Positions 1 through 9,168 of a stretch of 64,000 bases of DNA are shown here, piece by piece. Every line of letters begins with the position of its first letter. Within the stretch, counting starts at the first letter, position 1. The stretch comes from Streptomyces sp. WM6386. Lineage in GTDB: Bacteria; Actinomycetota; Actinomycetes; Streptomycetales; Streptomycetaceae. The stretch covers positions 23,783-87,782 of the forward strand of contig NZ_JXTE01000030.1 in NCBI RefSeq assembly GCF_000972385.1, read 5' to 3'. A model generated the notes under the pieces. It searched no databases. It worked only from the letters and a program-made list of their open reading frames with translations, and was not told where the DNA came from. The position numbers and the translations under genes were made by a program.

Positions 1-130
1 CGCCGCGGCCCCGGGGTCCATCCGCGGTGACTTCGGTGTGATCGTCCGGGAGAACCTGATCCACGCGAGCGACTCCGTCGAGTCGGCCGAGCGTGAGGTG
101 AAGATCTTCTTCCCGGGTCGCGAGGGCTGA
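1..130 (+). CDS. ndk: Nucleoside diphosphate kinase, C-terminal fragment
   Basis: This is the last 42 codons (frame starts at base 2) of a gene that begins before the window. The tail reads SIRGDFG, then NLIHASDS, then a [17 protein letters not shown] end. NLIHASDS carries the histidine that NDK enzymes phosphorylate, and the terminus is characteristic of the family. NDK transfers the gamma phosphate of ATP to NDPs in the cytoplasm. In Streptomyces ndk normally lies just upstream of mreB, as here. A hairpin at 295-318 could end its transcript. Confidence 0.93.
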   Translation, partial: AAAPGSIRGDFGVIVRENLIHASDSVESAEREVKIFFPGREG

Positions 131-161
131 CCGGGGCGGAAGGGGAGCGCGGGCGTAACGC

Positions 162-237
162 TGCGGGGTGCGGGTCCGTCGTGGCTTGTCGCGCCCACGC
201 GGCGGAGCCGCACATCGATACAGCCCCGCGCCCCTTA
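162..237. repeat. Interspersed intergenic repeat, Streptomyces type
   Basis: The stretch ends in a GCCCCGCGCCCCTT motif preceded by GCGGCGGAGCCGCAC, a form I recognise as a recurrent noncoding repeat in Streptomyces genomes. A related element with the same CCCCGCGCCCCTT end lies at 42612-42666. Its function is unknown. Identification rests on recall and on the in-window match, not on a search. Confidence 0.55.
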
Positions 238-294
238 GGGAGTTTTCGTGGACGTTTCTGACGTGGCGTCAGCCCGATCTCTCATCTGACCTGG

Positions 295-318
295 GGCGGC
301 CGTATCTTTTCGGCCGTC
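295..318 (+). terminator. Hairpin after ndk, possible terminator
   Basis: GGCGGCCG pairs with CGGCCGTC (one G-U pair) around an eight-base loop, followed by CTTTGG. It lies 165 bases after the ndk stop, so it could end the ndk transcript or sit in the mreB leader. A second hairpin (ATCGGGGG with CCCCCGAT, 338-361) follows. Confidence 0.4.
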
Positions 319-526
319 CTTTGGCATATGCGTGCCGATCGGGGGAACGGGTGCCCCCGATGGACCGTCTACACGAGCGCGGCGGCGTTCCATCTGCTGA
401 CAATGGCGAAGACCCTCGCGCGGTGTTCGCGTAGGCGCCACTACGATGGAAGCCTTCACGTCACCGCACCCACTTCGCCGACCTGAAAAAGCCCTCAAAG
501 CTCCCGGGAAGGCCAGACGAATCCTG

Positions 527-1558
527 ATGGGGAACTCAATGTCGTTCATCGGCCGTGACATGGCTGTCGACCTCGGGACCGCCAACACGCTGGTGTACGT
601 CAGGGGTCGCGGGATCGTACTCAACGAGCCGTCCGTCGTCGCGATCAACACCAACACCGGTGGCATCCTGGCGGTCGGCTCCGAAGCCAAGAAGATGATC
701 GGGCGCACGCCCGGCAACATCGTTGCCGTTCGTCCGCTGAAGGACGGCGTCATCGCCGACTTCGAGATCACCGAGCGGATGCTCCGCTACTTCATTCTGA
801 AGATCCACAAGCGGCGGTATCTCGCGAGGCCGCGCGTCGTCGTGTGTGTGCCCTCCGGCATCACCGGCGTCGAGCGCCGTGCCGTCATCGAGGCGTCGTC
901 CCAGGCCGGGGCCCGCCAGGTGCACATCATCGAGGAGCCCATGGCGGCCGCCATCGGTTCCGGCCTGCCGGTCCACGAGGCCACGGGCAACATGGTGGTG
1001 GACATCGGCGGCGGCACGACGGAGGTCGCGGTCATCTCGCTCGGCGGGATCGTGACCGCCCAGTCCATCCGGGTCGCGGGCGACGAGCTGGACAGTTCGA
1101 TCATCCAGCACATCAAGAAGGAGTACTCGCTCCTCCTCGGTGAGCGGACGGCCGAGCAGATCAAGATCACGATCGGTTCCGCGTACGACCTCGACGCTGA
1201 CGAGCACACCGAAATCCGCGGCCGGGACCTCGTCTCCGGGCTGCCCAAGACCGTCGTCATCTCGGCCGCCGAAGTCCGCAAGGCGATCGAGGAACCCGTC
1301 AACGCGATCGTGGACGCGGTCAAGACGACCCTCGACAAGTGCCCGCCCGAGCTGTCCGGCGACATCATGGACCGCGGAATCGTTCTGACCGGCGGCGGCG
1401 CCCTGCTGCGCGGCCTCGACGAGCGGCTGCGGCGCGAGACCGGCATGCCGATCCACATCGCCGAGGACCCGCTGGACAGCGTGGCGCTCGGCTCCGGCAA
1501 GTGCGTGGAGGAGTTCGAGGCGCTCCAGCAGGTGCTGGACGCCCAGCCGCGCAGATGA
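527..1558 (+). CDS. mreB: Rod-shape/spore-wall actin homologue MreB
   Basis: This encodes 343 aa, normal for MreB, the actin-like cytoskeletal ATPase. Visible motifs are the N-terminal phosphate loop DLGTANT, the second phosphate loop DIGGGTTEV and the adenosine motif GGGALLRGL. In Streptomyces MreB is not needed for apical growth; it is known to act in aerial hyphae and spore-wall thickening. The ATG at 527 (MGNSMSF) is chosen because it matches the family N-terminus and GGGAAGG lies at 506-512. ATG 539 (MSFIG) is an alternative, and the frame open from 446 has no support. A strong hairpin follows (1573-1608), so mreB is probably often transcribed alone. Confidence 0.96.
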   Translation: MGNSMSFIGRDMAVDLGTANTLVYVRGRGIVLNEPSVVAINTNTGGILAVGSEAKKMIGRTPGNIVAVRPLKDGVIADFEITERMLRYFILKIHKRRYLARPRVVVCVPSGITGVERRAVIEASSQAGARQVHIIEEPMAAAIGSGLPVHEATGNMVVDIGGGTTEVAVISLGGIVTAQSIRVAGDELDSSIIQHIKKEYSLLLGERTAEQIKITIGSAYDLDADEHTEIRGRDLVSGLPKTVVISAAEVRKAIEEPVNAIVDAVKTTLDKCPPELSGDIMDRGIVLTGGGALLRGLDERLRRETGMPIHIAEDPLDSVALGSGKCVEEFEALQQVLDAQPRR

Positions 1559-1572
1559 CGTAACTCTTCGAT

Positions 1573-1608
1573 TCCGCCGTACGAGATGATCTCCTCTCGT
1601 GCGGCGGA
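1573..1608 (+). terminator. mreB terminator hairpin
   Basis: A 14-bp stem (1573-1586 with 1595-1608, one G-U pair) with an eight-base loop lies 15 bases after the mreB stop. There is no T-run, which is usual for Streptomyces. The following sequence (GTTGATATAGAGGC) is locally AT-rich and could hold a separate promoter for mreC. Confidence 0.7.
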
Positions 1609-1690
1609 TCGTTGATATAGAGGCATAGGCTCGCCCGTAGGCATCCGCGAGCCTCTGTACACCCGCATACCTGAACACCTGCACATTCCT

Positions 1691-2662
1691 ATGAGGAAGG
1701 CACGGCCGCCGCACGTGAGGGACACACGAGAGAGCCGGCTGCTCCTGGTGCTGCTGATCGCCATCGCGTTCGCACTGATCACGGTGGACATCCGCGGCGG
1801 GGAGGATTCGCCGGTCGACGGTGCCCGCCAGGCCGCGGCCACGGTTTTCGGCCCCATCGAGGACGGTGTGTCGTCCGCCGTGAACCCGGTCGGCAACGCG
1901 GTCTCCGCGATCCGCGACTCCGGCGAGCGGCACGACCGGCTCGCCGCGCTGGAGAAGGAGAACGCGGCCCTCAAGGCGAAGCTCGGCAGCGACGACCGCA
2001 ACACCAGCCGCCTCAAGCAGCTGAACTCGATGCTGAAGGTCGCGGGCGAGGGCCAGTACGGCATCAAGGGCGCCGAGGTCATCGCCATAGGAGCGGCCCA
2101 GGGCTTCTCCTGGACGATCACCATCGACGTCGGCGCCAACGACGGCATCAGGCGCGACATGACCGTCCTCAACGGCGACGGACTGGTGGGGCGCGTGACG
2201 ACCGTCGGCCCGAACACCGCCACCGTGCTCCTCGCCAACGACCCCGACTTCACCGTCGGGACCCGCATGGAGGCCAGCGACGAGCTCGGCTTCGCCTCCG
2301 GACAGGGCGACCGCCCGCTGCGCGTCGAACTCCTCAACGGCAAGGCCGAGATCAAGAAGGGCGACCGCCTCGTCACCTTCGGCTCCCAGGCCGACAAGCC
2401 CTTCGTGCCCGGCGTCCCCGTCGGCATCGTCTCCCGCGTCGACCCCTCCGGCGGCGACCTCACCCGCACCGTCTACGTCACGCCGTACGTCGGCTTCACC
2501 AAGCTCGACATCGTCGGCGTCGTCGTCGAGGCCCCGAAGAAGGACCCGCGCGACACGGTGCTGCCCGACAAGCCGAAACCGACCCCCCGGCCGACGGTCA
2601 CCGTCACGGTGACCCCGTCCGCGAACGCCCCTGTCGACGGCCAGTTCGAGCAAGAGCAGTAG
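1691..2662 (+). CDS. mreC: Cell-shape protein MreC
   Basis: This encodes 323 aa. A short basic cytoplasmic tail is followed by one membrane helix (about residues 17-35), a short coiled coil (LAALEKENAALKAKL, about residues 92-106) and the extracytoplasmic beta-domain. A disordered Pro/Thr-rich tail (KPKPTPRPTVTVTVT) ends the protein. MreC bridges MreB and MreD to PBP2 outside the membrane. It is followed after 13 bases by mreD. No clear Shine-Dalgarno precedes ATG 1691. In S. coelicolor MreC is a reported target of Ser/Thr kinases; no site can be assigned here. Confidence 0.95.
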   Translation: MRKARPPHVRDTRESRLLLVLLIAIAFALITVDIRGGEDSPVDGARQAAATVFGPIEDGVSSAVNPVGNAVSAIRDSGERHDRLAALEKENAALKAKLGSDDRNTSRLKQLNSMLKVAGEGQYGIKGAEVIAIGAAQGFSWTITIDVGANDGIRRDMTVLNGDGLVGRVTTVGPNTATVLLANDPDFTVGTRMEASDELGFASGQGDRPLRVELLNGKAEIKKGDRLVTFGSQADKPFVPGVPVGIVSRVDPSGGDLTRTVYVTPYVGFTKLDIVGVVVEAPKKDPRDTVLPDKPKPTPRPTVTVTVTPSANAPVDGQFEQEQ

Positions 2663-2675
2663 GAGCTGATTCCCC

Positions 2676-3356
2676 TTGCGTGTCAACCGGATCCTGCTCT
2701 CCACCTCCCTCGTCGTCGTCGCCCTGGTCCTCCAGGTCAGCGTCCTGTCCCGGCTCCACCTCCCGGGCGCCGTCCCGGACGTGCTGCTGCTGACCGTCCT
2801 CGGTCTCGCGATGGTCTACGGCCATGTCGGCGGCGCCCTCGTCGGCTTCGGCGCGGGACTGCTGGCCGACCTCGCGCCGCCCGCCGACCACGCGGCCGGG
2901 CGCTACGCCCTGGTGCTGTGCGTCATCGGCTATCTGGCCGGGCTCGCCAAACCGGAGAACGGCAGACTCAAGTCGGCCACCGGCCCGATGCTCGTCGTGG
3001 TCGCCGCCGCCGTCGGCACGACCCTGCTCTACGCCGGTGTCGGCGCCCTCGTCGGCGACACCGCCGCCCGTCATGTCGGCCTCGGCAGCCTGCTGTTCAC
3101 GGCCGCGCTGTACGACCTGCTGCTCGCCCCCTTCGTCGTCCCCGGCATCATGGCGCTCGCCCGCCGCGCGGAGAACGACCCCCTCGCGGAGACCAACACC
3201 TCCGCCAAGAAGGCCACCGACATCTCCTCCGGGTGGCTCTCCTCCGGCACGGGCCTGAAGATCGGCGGTCAGCGGGGCGGTCTTGGCGCGCTGAAGACCA
3301 GGGCCCGGACCCGGACCGCGCGCGTCGGTCGCATCAAGGGGGTCAAGCGGCTGTGA
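2676..3356 (+). CDS. mreD: Rod-shape membrane protein MreD
   Basis: This encodes 226 aa, an integral membrane subunit of the Mre complex with about five hydrophobic segments. Unlike many MreD proteins it has a long basic cytoplasmic tail (about residues 190-226, rich in Arg, Lys and Gly). The start is TTG 2676, supported by AGGAG at 2661-2665, ten bases upstream and close behind mreC, which suggests co-translation. Identity rests on position and hydrophobic profile, since MreD sequences are weakly conserved. Confidence 0.9.
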   Translation: MRVNRILLSTSLVVVALVLQVSVLSRLHLPGAVPDVLLLTVLGLAMVYGHVGGALVGFGAGLLADLAPPADHAAGRYALVLCVIGYLAGLAKPENGRLKSATGPMLVVVAAAVGTTLLYAGVGALVGDTAARHVGLGSLLFTAALYDLLLAPFVVPGIMALARRAENDPLAETNTSAKKATDISSGWLSSGTGLKIGGQRGGLGALKTRARTRTARVGRIKGVKRL

Positions 3357-3436
3357 GTGCGCGCGCGTTGGCGGGCCGTGTTCACAGGTTCGCCGTATAT
3401 GACACGTACACACACTGAGAGGGGGCGGCAGCCGCA

Positions 3437-5689
3437 GTGACCAACATCCCCGAGACCGGTCGGACTCCACGGGTCCAGATCAGGCTCATCGTGATCCAGA
3501 TCCTCGTCCTGTCCCTCCTCGGCACCCTCGGCGGGCGCCTGTGGTACCTCCAGATCCGCGAGGGCGACGAGTACGCGAAGGAGGCGTCAGGCAACCACGT
3601 CCAGCAGGTCGTGGAACCCGCCGTCCGCGGCTCGATCCTCGACGCGCGCGGAGTGCCGATCGCCGACAACGAGACACGGCTGGTGGTCTCCGCCTCCCGC
3701 ACCGACCTGCTGAAGATGAAGGACGACGGCAAGGCCGTCCTCACCAAGCTCGCCGGTGTCCTCGACATGAAGCCCGAGGAGGTCATGCGGAAGGTCCGGC
3801 TGTGCGACGCCGAGACCCCCCAGCCCTGCTGGAACGGCTCGCCGTACCAGCCGATCCCCATCACCGACGAGGCCACCGCCAAGCAGGCCCTGCAGATCCG
3901 CGAGCGCGCCGAGGACTTCCCCGGCATCACCGCCGAACCCGAGGCCGTGCGCCGCTACGCGAGCCCCGGCAAGGCCAACACCGCCCAGGTCCTCGGCTAC
4001 CTCTCCCCGGTCACCGACGAGGAGCTCACCAAGGCCCAGGACAGCGACTCGCCCTATCTGCGCTCCGACCAGGTCGGTCGCTCCGGCCTGGAGCGGGAGT
4101 ACGACAAGGAACTGCGCGGCAAGGCCGGCGTCACCCGCTACGAGGTCGACAACCTCGGCCGCGTCATCGGCCAGGCCGCCAGCGACGATGCCCAGCCCGG
4201 CTCCAACCTCGTCACCAGCATCGACGCCCGCGTCCAGCGGGTCGCCGAGTACGAACTGAACGACGCGATGAAGAAGGCCCGCGACGTCTTCGACGACAAC
4301 ACCGGCGAGAACTACAAGGCCGACTCCGGCGCCGTCGTCGTCATGGAGGCCAAGACCGGCCGCGTCGTCGCCATGGCGTCCAACCCGAACTACGACCCCA
4401 ACGCCTGGGTCGGCGGCATCTCCGCCAAGGACTACACCAAGCTGACGGGCAAGGACTCCAACTACCCGCTGCTCAACCGGGCCATCCAGGGCCAGTCGGC
4501 GCCCGGCTCCATCTTCAAGGTGGTCCCGACCGCCGCTGCCATAAACGCCGGGTACTCCTTCGACGGCCCCTACAACTGCTCGAGTTCGTACTCGATCGGC
4601 GGCCAGGTCTTCAAGAACTTCGAGACCAAGGGATACGGCCCGATCAGCCTCGGCCGCGCCCTGGAGGTCTCCTGCGACACCGTCTTCTACCGGCTCTCCC
4701 ACGAGGAGTGGAAGAAGGACGGCGGCACCAAGCCGAAGAAGGACGCCAAGAACTGGTTCTACAAGACGGCCCACCAGTTCGGCCTCGGCGCCGAGACCGG
4801 CATCGACCTGCCCAACGAGGTCACCGGCCGCATCCCCGACCGCCAGTGGAAGCTCGACTACTGGAAGGCCAACAAGGACGTCTGGTGCAAGACCGGCAAG
4901 AAGGGCGGCACGTACGCCGAGCAGATCGCCTACGAGAACTGCCTCGAAGGCAACCTGATGCGTGCCGGTGACTCCGTCAACTACTCCATCGGCCAGGGCG
5001 ACACCCTCGTCACCCCCATCCAGATGGCCACCATCTACGCGGCGATCTCCAACGGCGGCACCCTCTACACGCCCTCCGTCGGCAAGGCCATCGTCAGCGC
5101 GGACGGCAAGACCGTCGACGAGATCAAGCCCAAGGCGCACGGCAAGCTGCCCATAAGCCAGAAGACGCTGGCCGAGATGGACGACGCCCTCGCGGGAGTC
5201 GCCACCCGCGGTACCGCCGCCTGGCGGTTCGCCGACGTCGGCTGGCCCCAGGACAAGATCCCGATGCACGCCAAGACCGGTACCGCCGAGGTCTACGGCA
5301 AGCAGACGACGTCCTGGTTCGCCACGTACACCAAGGACTACACGGTCGTCATGACGATCTCCCAGGGTGGTACGGGCTCCGGCGCCTCGGGCCCCGCGGT
5401 CCGCAACATCTACGACGCGCTGTACGGCGTCTCCGACGACGGCACGATCAACAAGAAGGACGCCCTGCTGCCCACCCCGCAGAAGAGCCTCCCGAAGGTC
5501 CAGACGGACGGCACCATCAAGTCGCCGAAGGTCTCCAAGGACCCGGGCAAGGAGCAGCGGGTGACCCAGGAGGGCTCCCCCGAGCCCGACGAGACCCAGC
5601 TGGCCGCGACCGTCGAGAAGCCGGCGACAGGCAACCGCAACACCCGCAGGCGGCGCCACAGGCGAGGCAGCCGGAGGATGTGCACATGA
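3437..5689 (+). CDS. pbp2: Penicillin-binding protein 2 (class B transpeptidase)
   Basis: This encodes 750 aa with an N-terminal membrane anchor (about residues 17-36), a PBP dimerisation domain and a transpeptidase domain. The active-site motifs are all intact: SIFK with Ser358 and Lys361, SCD at 412-414, and KTG at 613-615. It cross-links peptidoglycan with its RodA-type glycosyltransferase partner, the next gene, which it overlaps by four bases. The C-terminal 80 residues are charged and disordered, ending in an Arg-rich stretch. GTG 3437 follows a GAGAGGGGGCGG purine tract. In S. coelicolor this PBP2 is part of the spore-wall complex. Confidence 0.95.
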   Translation: MTNIPETGRTPRVQIRLIVIQILVLSLLGTLGGRLWYLQIREGDEYAKEASGNHVQQVVEPAVRGSILDARGVPIADNETRLVVSASRTDLLKMKDDGKAVLTKLAGVLDMKPEEVMRKVRLCDAETPQPCWNGSPYQPIPITDEATAKQALQIRERAEDFPGITAEPEAVRRYASPGKANTAQVLGYLSPVTDEELTKAQDSDSPYLRSDQVGRSGLEREYDKELRGKAGVTRYEVDNLGRVIGQAASDDAQPGSNLVTSIDARVQRVAEYELNDAMKKARDVFDDNTGENYKADSGAVVVMEAKTGRVVAMASNPNYDPNAWVGGISAKDYTKLTGKDSNYPLLNRAIQGQSAPGSIFKVVPTAAAINAGYSFDGPYNCSSSYSIGGQVFKNFETKGYGPISLGRALEVSCDTVFYRLSHEEWKKDGGTKPKKDAKNWFYKTAHQFGLGAETGIDLPNEVTGRIPDRQWKLDYWKANKDVWCKTGKKGGTYAEQIAYENCLEGNLMRAGDSVNYSIGQGDTLVTPIQMATIYAAISNGGTLYTPSVGKAIVSADGKTVDEIKPKAHGKLPISQKTLAEMDDALAGVATRGTAAWRFADVGWPQDKIPMHAKTGTAEVYGKQTTSWFATYTKDYTVVMTISQGGTGSGASGPAVRNIYDALYGVSDDGTINKKDALLPTPQKSLPKVQTDGTIKSPKVSKDPGKEQRVTQEGSPEPDETQLAATVEKPATGNRNTRRRRHRRGSRRMCT

Positions 5690-6882
5690 CCGGCAACAGC
5701 TTCTCCGTCTCCGGCTACGGGCCCGAACGGGCGGGCTGGACGCGGCTGTTCGCCCGCGACTCGCTCGCCCGCCGGCTGGACTGGCCGATACTGTTCGCGG
5801 CCCTCGCCCTGTCGATGATCGGCTCGCTGCTGGTCTTCTCGGCCACCCGCAACCGCACCGAGATCAACCAGGGCGACCAGTACTACTTCCTGTTCCGCCA
5901 CCTCATGAACACCGGCATCGGGTTCGCCCTGATGATCGGCACCGTCTGGCTCGGCCACCGCGCCCTGCGCACGGCCGTGCCGATCCTCTACGGCGCCTCG
6001 GTCTTCCTGATCCTGATGGTGCTCACCCCGCTCGGCTCCACGGTCAACGGCGCCCACTCGTGGATCGTCGTCGGCGGCGGCTTCTCGCTCCAGCCCTCGG
6101 AGTTCGTGAAGGTCACGATCATCCTCGGCATGGCGATGCTGCTGGCGGCCCGGGTCGACGCGGGTGACAAGCCGTACCCCGACCACCGCACCGTCCTTCA
6201 GGCGCTGGGCCTGGCCGCCGTACCCATGCTCATCGTCATGCTGATGCCCGACCTCGGGTCGGTCATGGTCATGGTCATCATCGTGCTGGGCGTGCTGCTG
6301 GCCTCCGGCGCCTCCAACCGCTGGGTCTTCGGCCTGCTCGGCGCGGGCACGATGGGGGCGCTCGCGGTCTGGCAGCTCGGCGTCCTGGACGACTACCAGA
6401 TCGCCCGCTTCGCCGCCTTCGCCAACCCCAGCCTCGACCCGGCCGGTGTCGGCTACAACACCAACCAGGCGCGTATCGCGATCGGTTCGGGCGGGCTCAC
6501 GGGCTCGGGTCTGTTCCACGGCTCGCAGACGACGGGCCAGTTCGTGCCGGAGCAGCAGACCGACTTCGTGTTCACCGTGGCGGGCGAGGAGCTGGGCTTC
6601 GTCGGCGCGGGCCTGATCATCGTGCTGCTCGGTGTCGTCCTGTGGCGGGCCTGCCGCATCGCCCGCGAGACGACCGAGCTGTACGGCACCATCGTCGCCG
6701 CCGGGATCGTGGCCTGGTTCGCCTTCCAGTCCTTCGAGAACATCGGGATGACGCTGGGGATCATGCCGGTCACCGGTCTTCCGCTGCCGTTCGTGTCGTA
6801 CGGCGGCACATCCATGTTCGCGGTGTGGGTGGCGGTCGGATTGTTGCAGTCGATCAGAGCGCAGCGGCCGATGTCGGCGTAG
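5686..6882 (+). CDS. rodA: RodA/FtsW-family SEDS glycosyltransferase (Sfr)
   Basis: This encodes 398 aa with about ten membrane helices. SEDS motifs are present: LQPSEFVKV, and EQQTDFVF, whose Asp corresponds to the essential extracytoplasmic aspartate, followed by GEELGF. SEDS proteins polymerise lipid II into glycan strands with a class B PBP. ATG 5686 forms an ATGA overlap with the pbp2 stop and lies eight bases after GGAGG (5673-5677). GTG 5680 is too close to that site. The gene is called sfr in S. coelicolor and acts in sporulation. Confidence 0.95.
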   Translation: MTGNSFSVSGYGPERAGWTRLFARDSLARRLDWPILFAALALSMIGSLLVFSATRNRTEINQGDQYYFLFRHLMNTGIGFALMIGTVWLGHRALRTAVPILYGASVFLILMVLTPLGSTVNGAHSWIVVGGGFSLQPSEFVKVTIILGMAMLLAARVDAGDKPYPDHRTVLQALGLAAVPMLIVMLMPDLGSVMVMVIIVLGVLLASGASNRWVFGLLGAGTMGALAVWQLGVLDDYQIARFAAFANPSLDPAGVGYNTNQARIAIGSGGLTGSGLFHGSQTTGQFVPEQQTDFVFTVAGEELGFVGAGLIIVLLGVVLWRACRIARETTELYGTIVAAGIVAWFAFQSFENIGMTLGIMPVTGLPLPFVSYGGTSMFAVWVAVGLLQSIRAQRPMSA

Positions 6883-6903
6883 CGCTGCGGTAGGGGGAGT
6901 GGA

Positions 6904-7512
6904 ATGTCGGACGAGTACGTGGCCGTGTGCCCGGTCGGCGAGGAGCTGGTGAGCCGGCTGCTGGGGCTGGCGGAGCTGGATCTGGCCGACGCCGAGACCG
7001 TGGAGGCACGGATACGCGAGGCCGGCTGGCCCGACTGGTCACAAGCGGTACAGGGGCCGGCGTACGAGGACACGCCGGATGTCCCCGAGGCCACGCATGT
7101 CACCCCGGAGGGGCACTTCGTCACCGCCGACGGCGACGGCATACTCCATCTGCCCTTCGCCTACCTCTACTCGGTCGACGGCGGCATCCTCGACGAGGAC
7201 TGCTGGGGTCCCGTACCCGGCTGGACCAGCCAGGAAGGCGCCTGGCGGCCGGAGTTCGACGCGCACTACGACACCGTCGTCCAGCGCTTCACCGACCGGC
7301 TCGGCCTGCCGGACCACGACATCCGCCAGCCCAAGTACCACAGCCGGTACGTCAGCTGGCGCCTGGAACACAGTGTGGTGATCGTCGGGCAGGGTCCCGA
7401 ACCGATGTCGTACCACCAGTTCGAGGACGCCCATATCCTCCTTGTCTCCCGGACGGCGAAGGACGCACCGTTCCCGGAGGGCGAGGCGATGCGCGCGCTG
7501 GTCACCTCCTGA
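6904..7512 (+). CDS. Conserved hypothetical protein, 202 aa
   Basis: I do not recognise a family. The protein is soluble, acidic and rich in Trp, Tyr, His and Asp, with no signal peptide, membrane helix or cysteine cluster. The middle (VTPEGHFVTADGDGILHLP) and the repeated Trp/Pro segments suggest a compact globular fold. ATG 6904 follows GGGGGAG at four-base spacing and lies 21 bases after the rodA stop, so it may be the last gene of that operon. Codon use is typical of the surroundings. Confidence 0.7.
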   Translation: MSDEYVAVCPVGEELVSRLLGLAELDLADAETVEARIREAGWPDWSQAVQGPAYEDTPDVPEATHVTPEGHFVTADGDGILHLPFAYLYSVDGGILDEDCWGPVPGWTSQEGAWRPEFDAHYDTVVQRFTDRLGLPDHDIRQPKYHSRYVSWRLEHSVVIVGQGPEPMSYHQFEDAHILLVSRTAKDAPFPEGEAMRALVTS

Positions 7513-7574
7513 TCCCCGGCCCTCCCCCCGGGATTCATGGTCGGCGCCCTCTGCCGTCGCGCCCCGACTCCGTC

Positions 7575-7580
7575 TAAGTT
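7575..7580 (+). promoter_or_regulatory. Candidate leaderless -10 box for the CYTH-CHAD gene
   Basis: TAAGTT is followed by exactly six bases and then ATG 7587, with no Shine-Dalgarno between them. This spacing would place the transcript start at the start codon, the arrangement known for many Streptomyces leaderless mRNAs. Confidence 0.5.
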
Positions 7581-7586
7581 CAGTTC

Positions 7587-9086
7587 ATGGCGGACACAAA
7601 GCGCGAGATCGAGCGGAAGTACGAGTCCGACGACAGCGGGCTGCCCGACCTCACCGGCGTCGCCGGGGTCGCAGCCGTCCTCGACAAGGGTGTCGCACAA
7701 CTGGACGCCACCTACTACGACACCCAGGGCGAACACCTCGCCGCGGCCTCGATCACCCTGCGCCGCCGCACCGGCGGCTCCGACGCCGGCTGGCATCTGA
7801 AGTTCCCCGTCGCCCCGGGAGTACGGGACGAGATCCAGACGGCCCTCTCCGACACCGTCCCGCGCATCCTCACGGGCCTCGTCCGCTCGCGCGTCCGCGA
7901 CCTCGAACTGCTGCCCGTGGTCCGGCTGATCTCCGACCGGGACGTACGCCATCTCGTCGACGCCGACGGCGGCCTGCTCGCCGAGGTCAGCGTGGACGCC
8001 GTCCGCGCCGAGCGGCTCACCGGGGGCGACGGTGTCGCCCAGTGGACCGAGATCGAGGTCGAGCTCGCCGACGGCGGCGACCCCGCCTTCCTCGACAAGG
8101 TCGAGAAACGGCTGAAGAAGACAGGCGTACGGCCGTCCGCGTCGGCCTCGAAGCTGGCCCGGGCGCTCGCGGAGACCGGCGGGGTGAAGCGGCGGAAGGT
8201 GGCCCAAAAGGCACCGGAGACCGCCGGAGACCACGTGATGGCCTACATACGGGCCCAGCGGGACGCCATCGTCGAGCTCGACCCGGCCGTCCGGCGGGAC
8301 GTGTACGACTCCGTGCACCGCATGCGCGTCGCCACCCGGCGGATGCGCAGCGCCTTCAAGTCGTACGGAAAAGTCCTCGACCGCACCGTCACCGACCCGA
8401 TCGGCGCCGAGCTGAAGTGGCTCGCGGGCGAGCTGGGCGTGGACCGGGACCAGGAAGTGCTGACGGAACGTCTGACCGCCGCCCTCGACGAACTGCCGCG
8501 TGTGCTGCTGACAGGACCGGTCCGTACCCGGCTGCGCACCTGGTCGCAGGCGCGGCACGGCGGATCGCGCCGCCGGCTGATCGCCGTACTCGACGCAAAG
8601 CGCTACCTCGACCTGCTGGCCACGCTGGACGCCGTGGTGGACGGGCCGCCGCTGCTGAAGGCGGCCGGCGGGCAGCCGTCGAAGGTGATCCCCAAGGCCG
8701 TACGGAAGGACTTCGGGAAGCTGACGGAGCTGGTCGAGCGGGCGGTGGCGCTGTCGCCCGGTGCCGACCGGGATCTCGCGATCCACGAGGCACGCAAGAA
8801 ATGCAAGCGGACGAGGTATTCGGCGGAGGCGGCGTCCCAGGCCCTCGGCGAGCCCGCCGTCGACCTGGTCCGCTCGATGAAGTCCCTCCAGGGCCTGCTC
8901 GGTGATCACCAGGACAGCGTGATGACCCGCGAGGCCCTGCGCGACCTCGCAGGTCAGGCGCGCGCGGCGGGGGAGAACGGGTTCACCTACGGGGTGCTGT
9001 ACGGGCGCGAGGAGCGGCGGGCCGAGCTGGTCGAGCTGGACCTTCCCGTGACGTGGCCGTCGATCAAGGGCGCGATGGAGGTCTGA
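7587..9086 (+). CDS. CYTH and CHAD domain protein
   Basis: This encodes 499 aa. The N-terminal CYTH domain (about residues 1-200) shows the ExExK signature as EIERKYE near the N-terminus and paired acidic/basic strands that bind triphosphate compounds. The C-terminal CHAD domain (about 215-495) is helical and His/Arg/Lys-rich, with VHRMRVATRRMRSAF and IHEARKKCKRTRYSAE as typical signatures. CHAD domains bind inorganic polyphosphate and CYTH domains hydrolyse triphosphate or polyphosphate chains, so the likely role is polyphosphate binding or turnover. The start seems to be leaderless (see 7575). The substrate cannot be told from sequence. Confidence 0.92.
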   Translation: MADTKREIERKYESDDSGLPDLTGVAGVAAVLDKGVAQLDATYYDTQGEHLAAASITLRRRTGGSDAGWHLKFPVAPGVRDEIQTALSDTVPRILTGLVRSRVRDLELLPVVRLISDRDVRHLVDADGGLLAEVSVDAVRAERLTGGDGVAQWTEIEVELADGGDPAFLDKVEKRLKKTGVRPSASASKLARALAETGGVKRRKVAQKAPETAGDHVMAYIRAQRDAIVELDPAVRRDVYDSVHRMRVATRRMRSAFKSYGKVLDRTVTDPIGAELKWLAGELGVDRDQEVLTERLTAALDELPRVLLTGPVRTRLRTWSQARHGGSRRRLIAVLDAKRYLDLLATLDAVVDGPPLLKAAGGQPSKVIPKAVRKDFGKLTELVERAVALSPGADRDLAIHEARKKCKRTRYSAEAASQALGEPAVDLVRSMKSLQGLLGDHQDSVMTREALRDLAGQARAAGENGFTYGVLYGREERRAELVELDLPVTWPSIKGAMEV

Positions 9087-9168
9087 GCGGAAGGACGGGG
9101 GTGGTCCACGATCGCGTTAGGCTAGATGGTCACCCCTGTCTGTCCAGCCCACCACGAAGGTTCGCGAG

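Larger units (their letters stand above)
131..526. other. Gene-free ndk-mreB intergenic region
   Basis: This 396-base gap has no convincing gene. An 88-codon open frame at 168-434 is Arg/Pro-rich, has no start signal and looks fortuitous. The gap holds an interspersed Streptomyces-type repeat (about 162-237), a hairpin with T-rich flank (295-318), a second perfect 8-bp hairpin (338-345 with 354-361), and TACGAT at 442-447, a candidate -10 box for mreB. I could not define a matching -35 box. Confidence 0.6.

Noticed and set aside
168..434. An 88-codon frame in the ndk-mreB gap
   Set aside because: It overlaps an interspersed repeat, has no ribosome site and encodes Arg/Pro/Ser-rich sequence without a fold.
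446..526. N-terminal extension of MreB from 446
   Set aside because: The 27 added residues do not resemble MreB N-termini, and the family start MGNSMSF occurs at 527.
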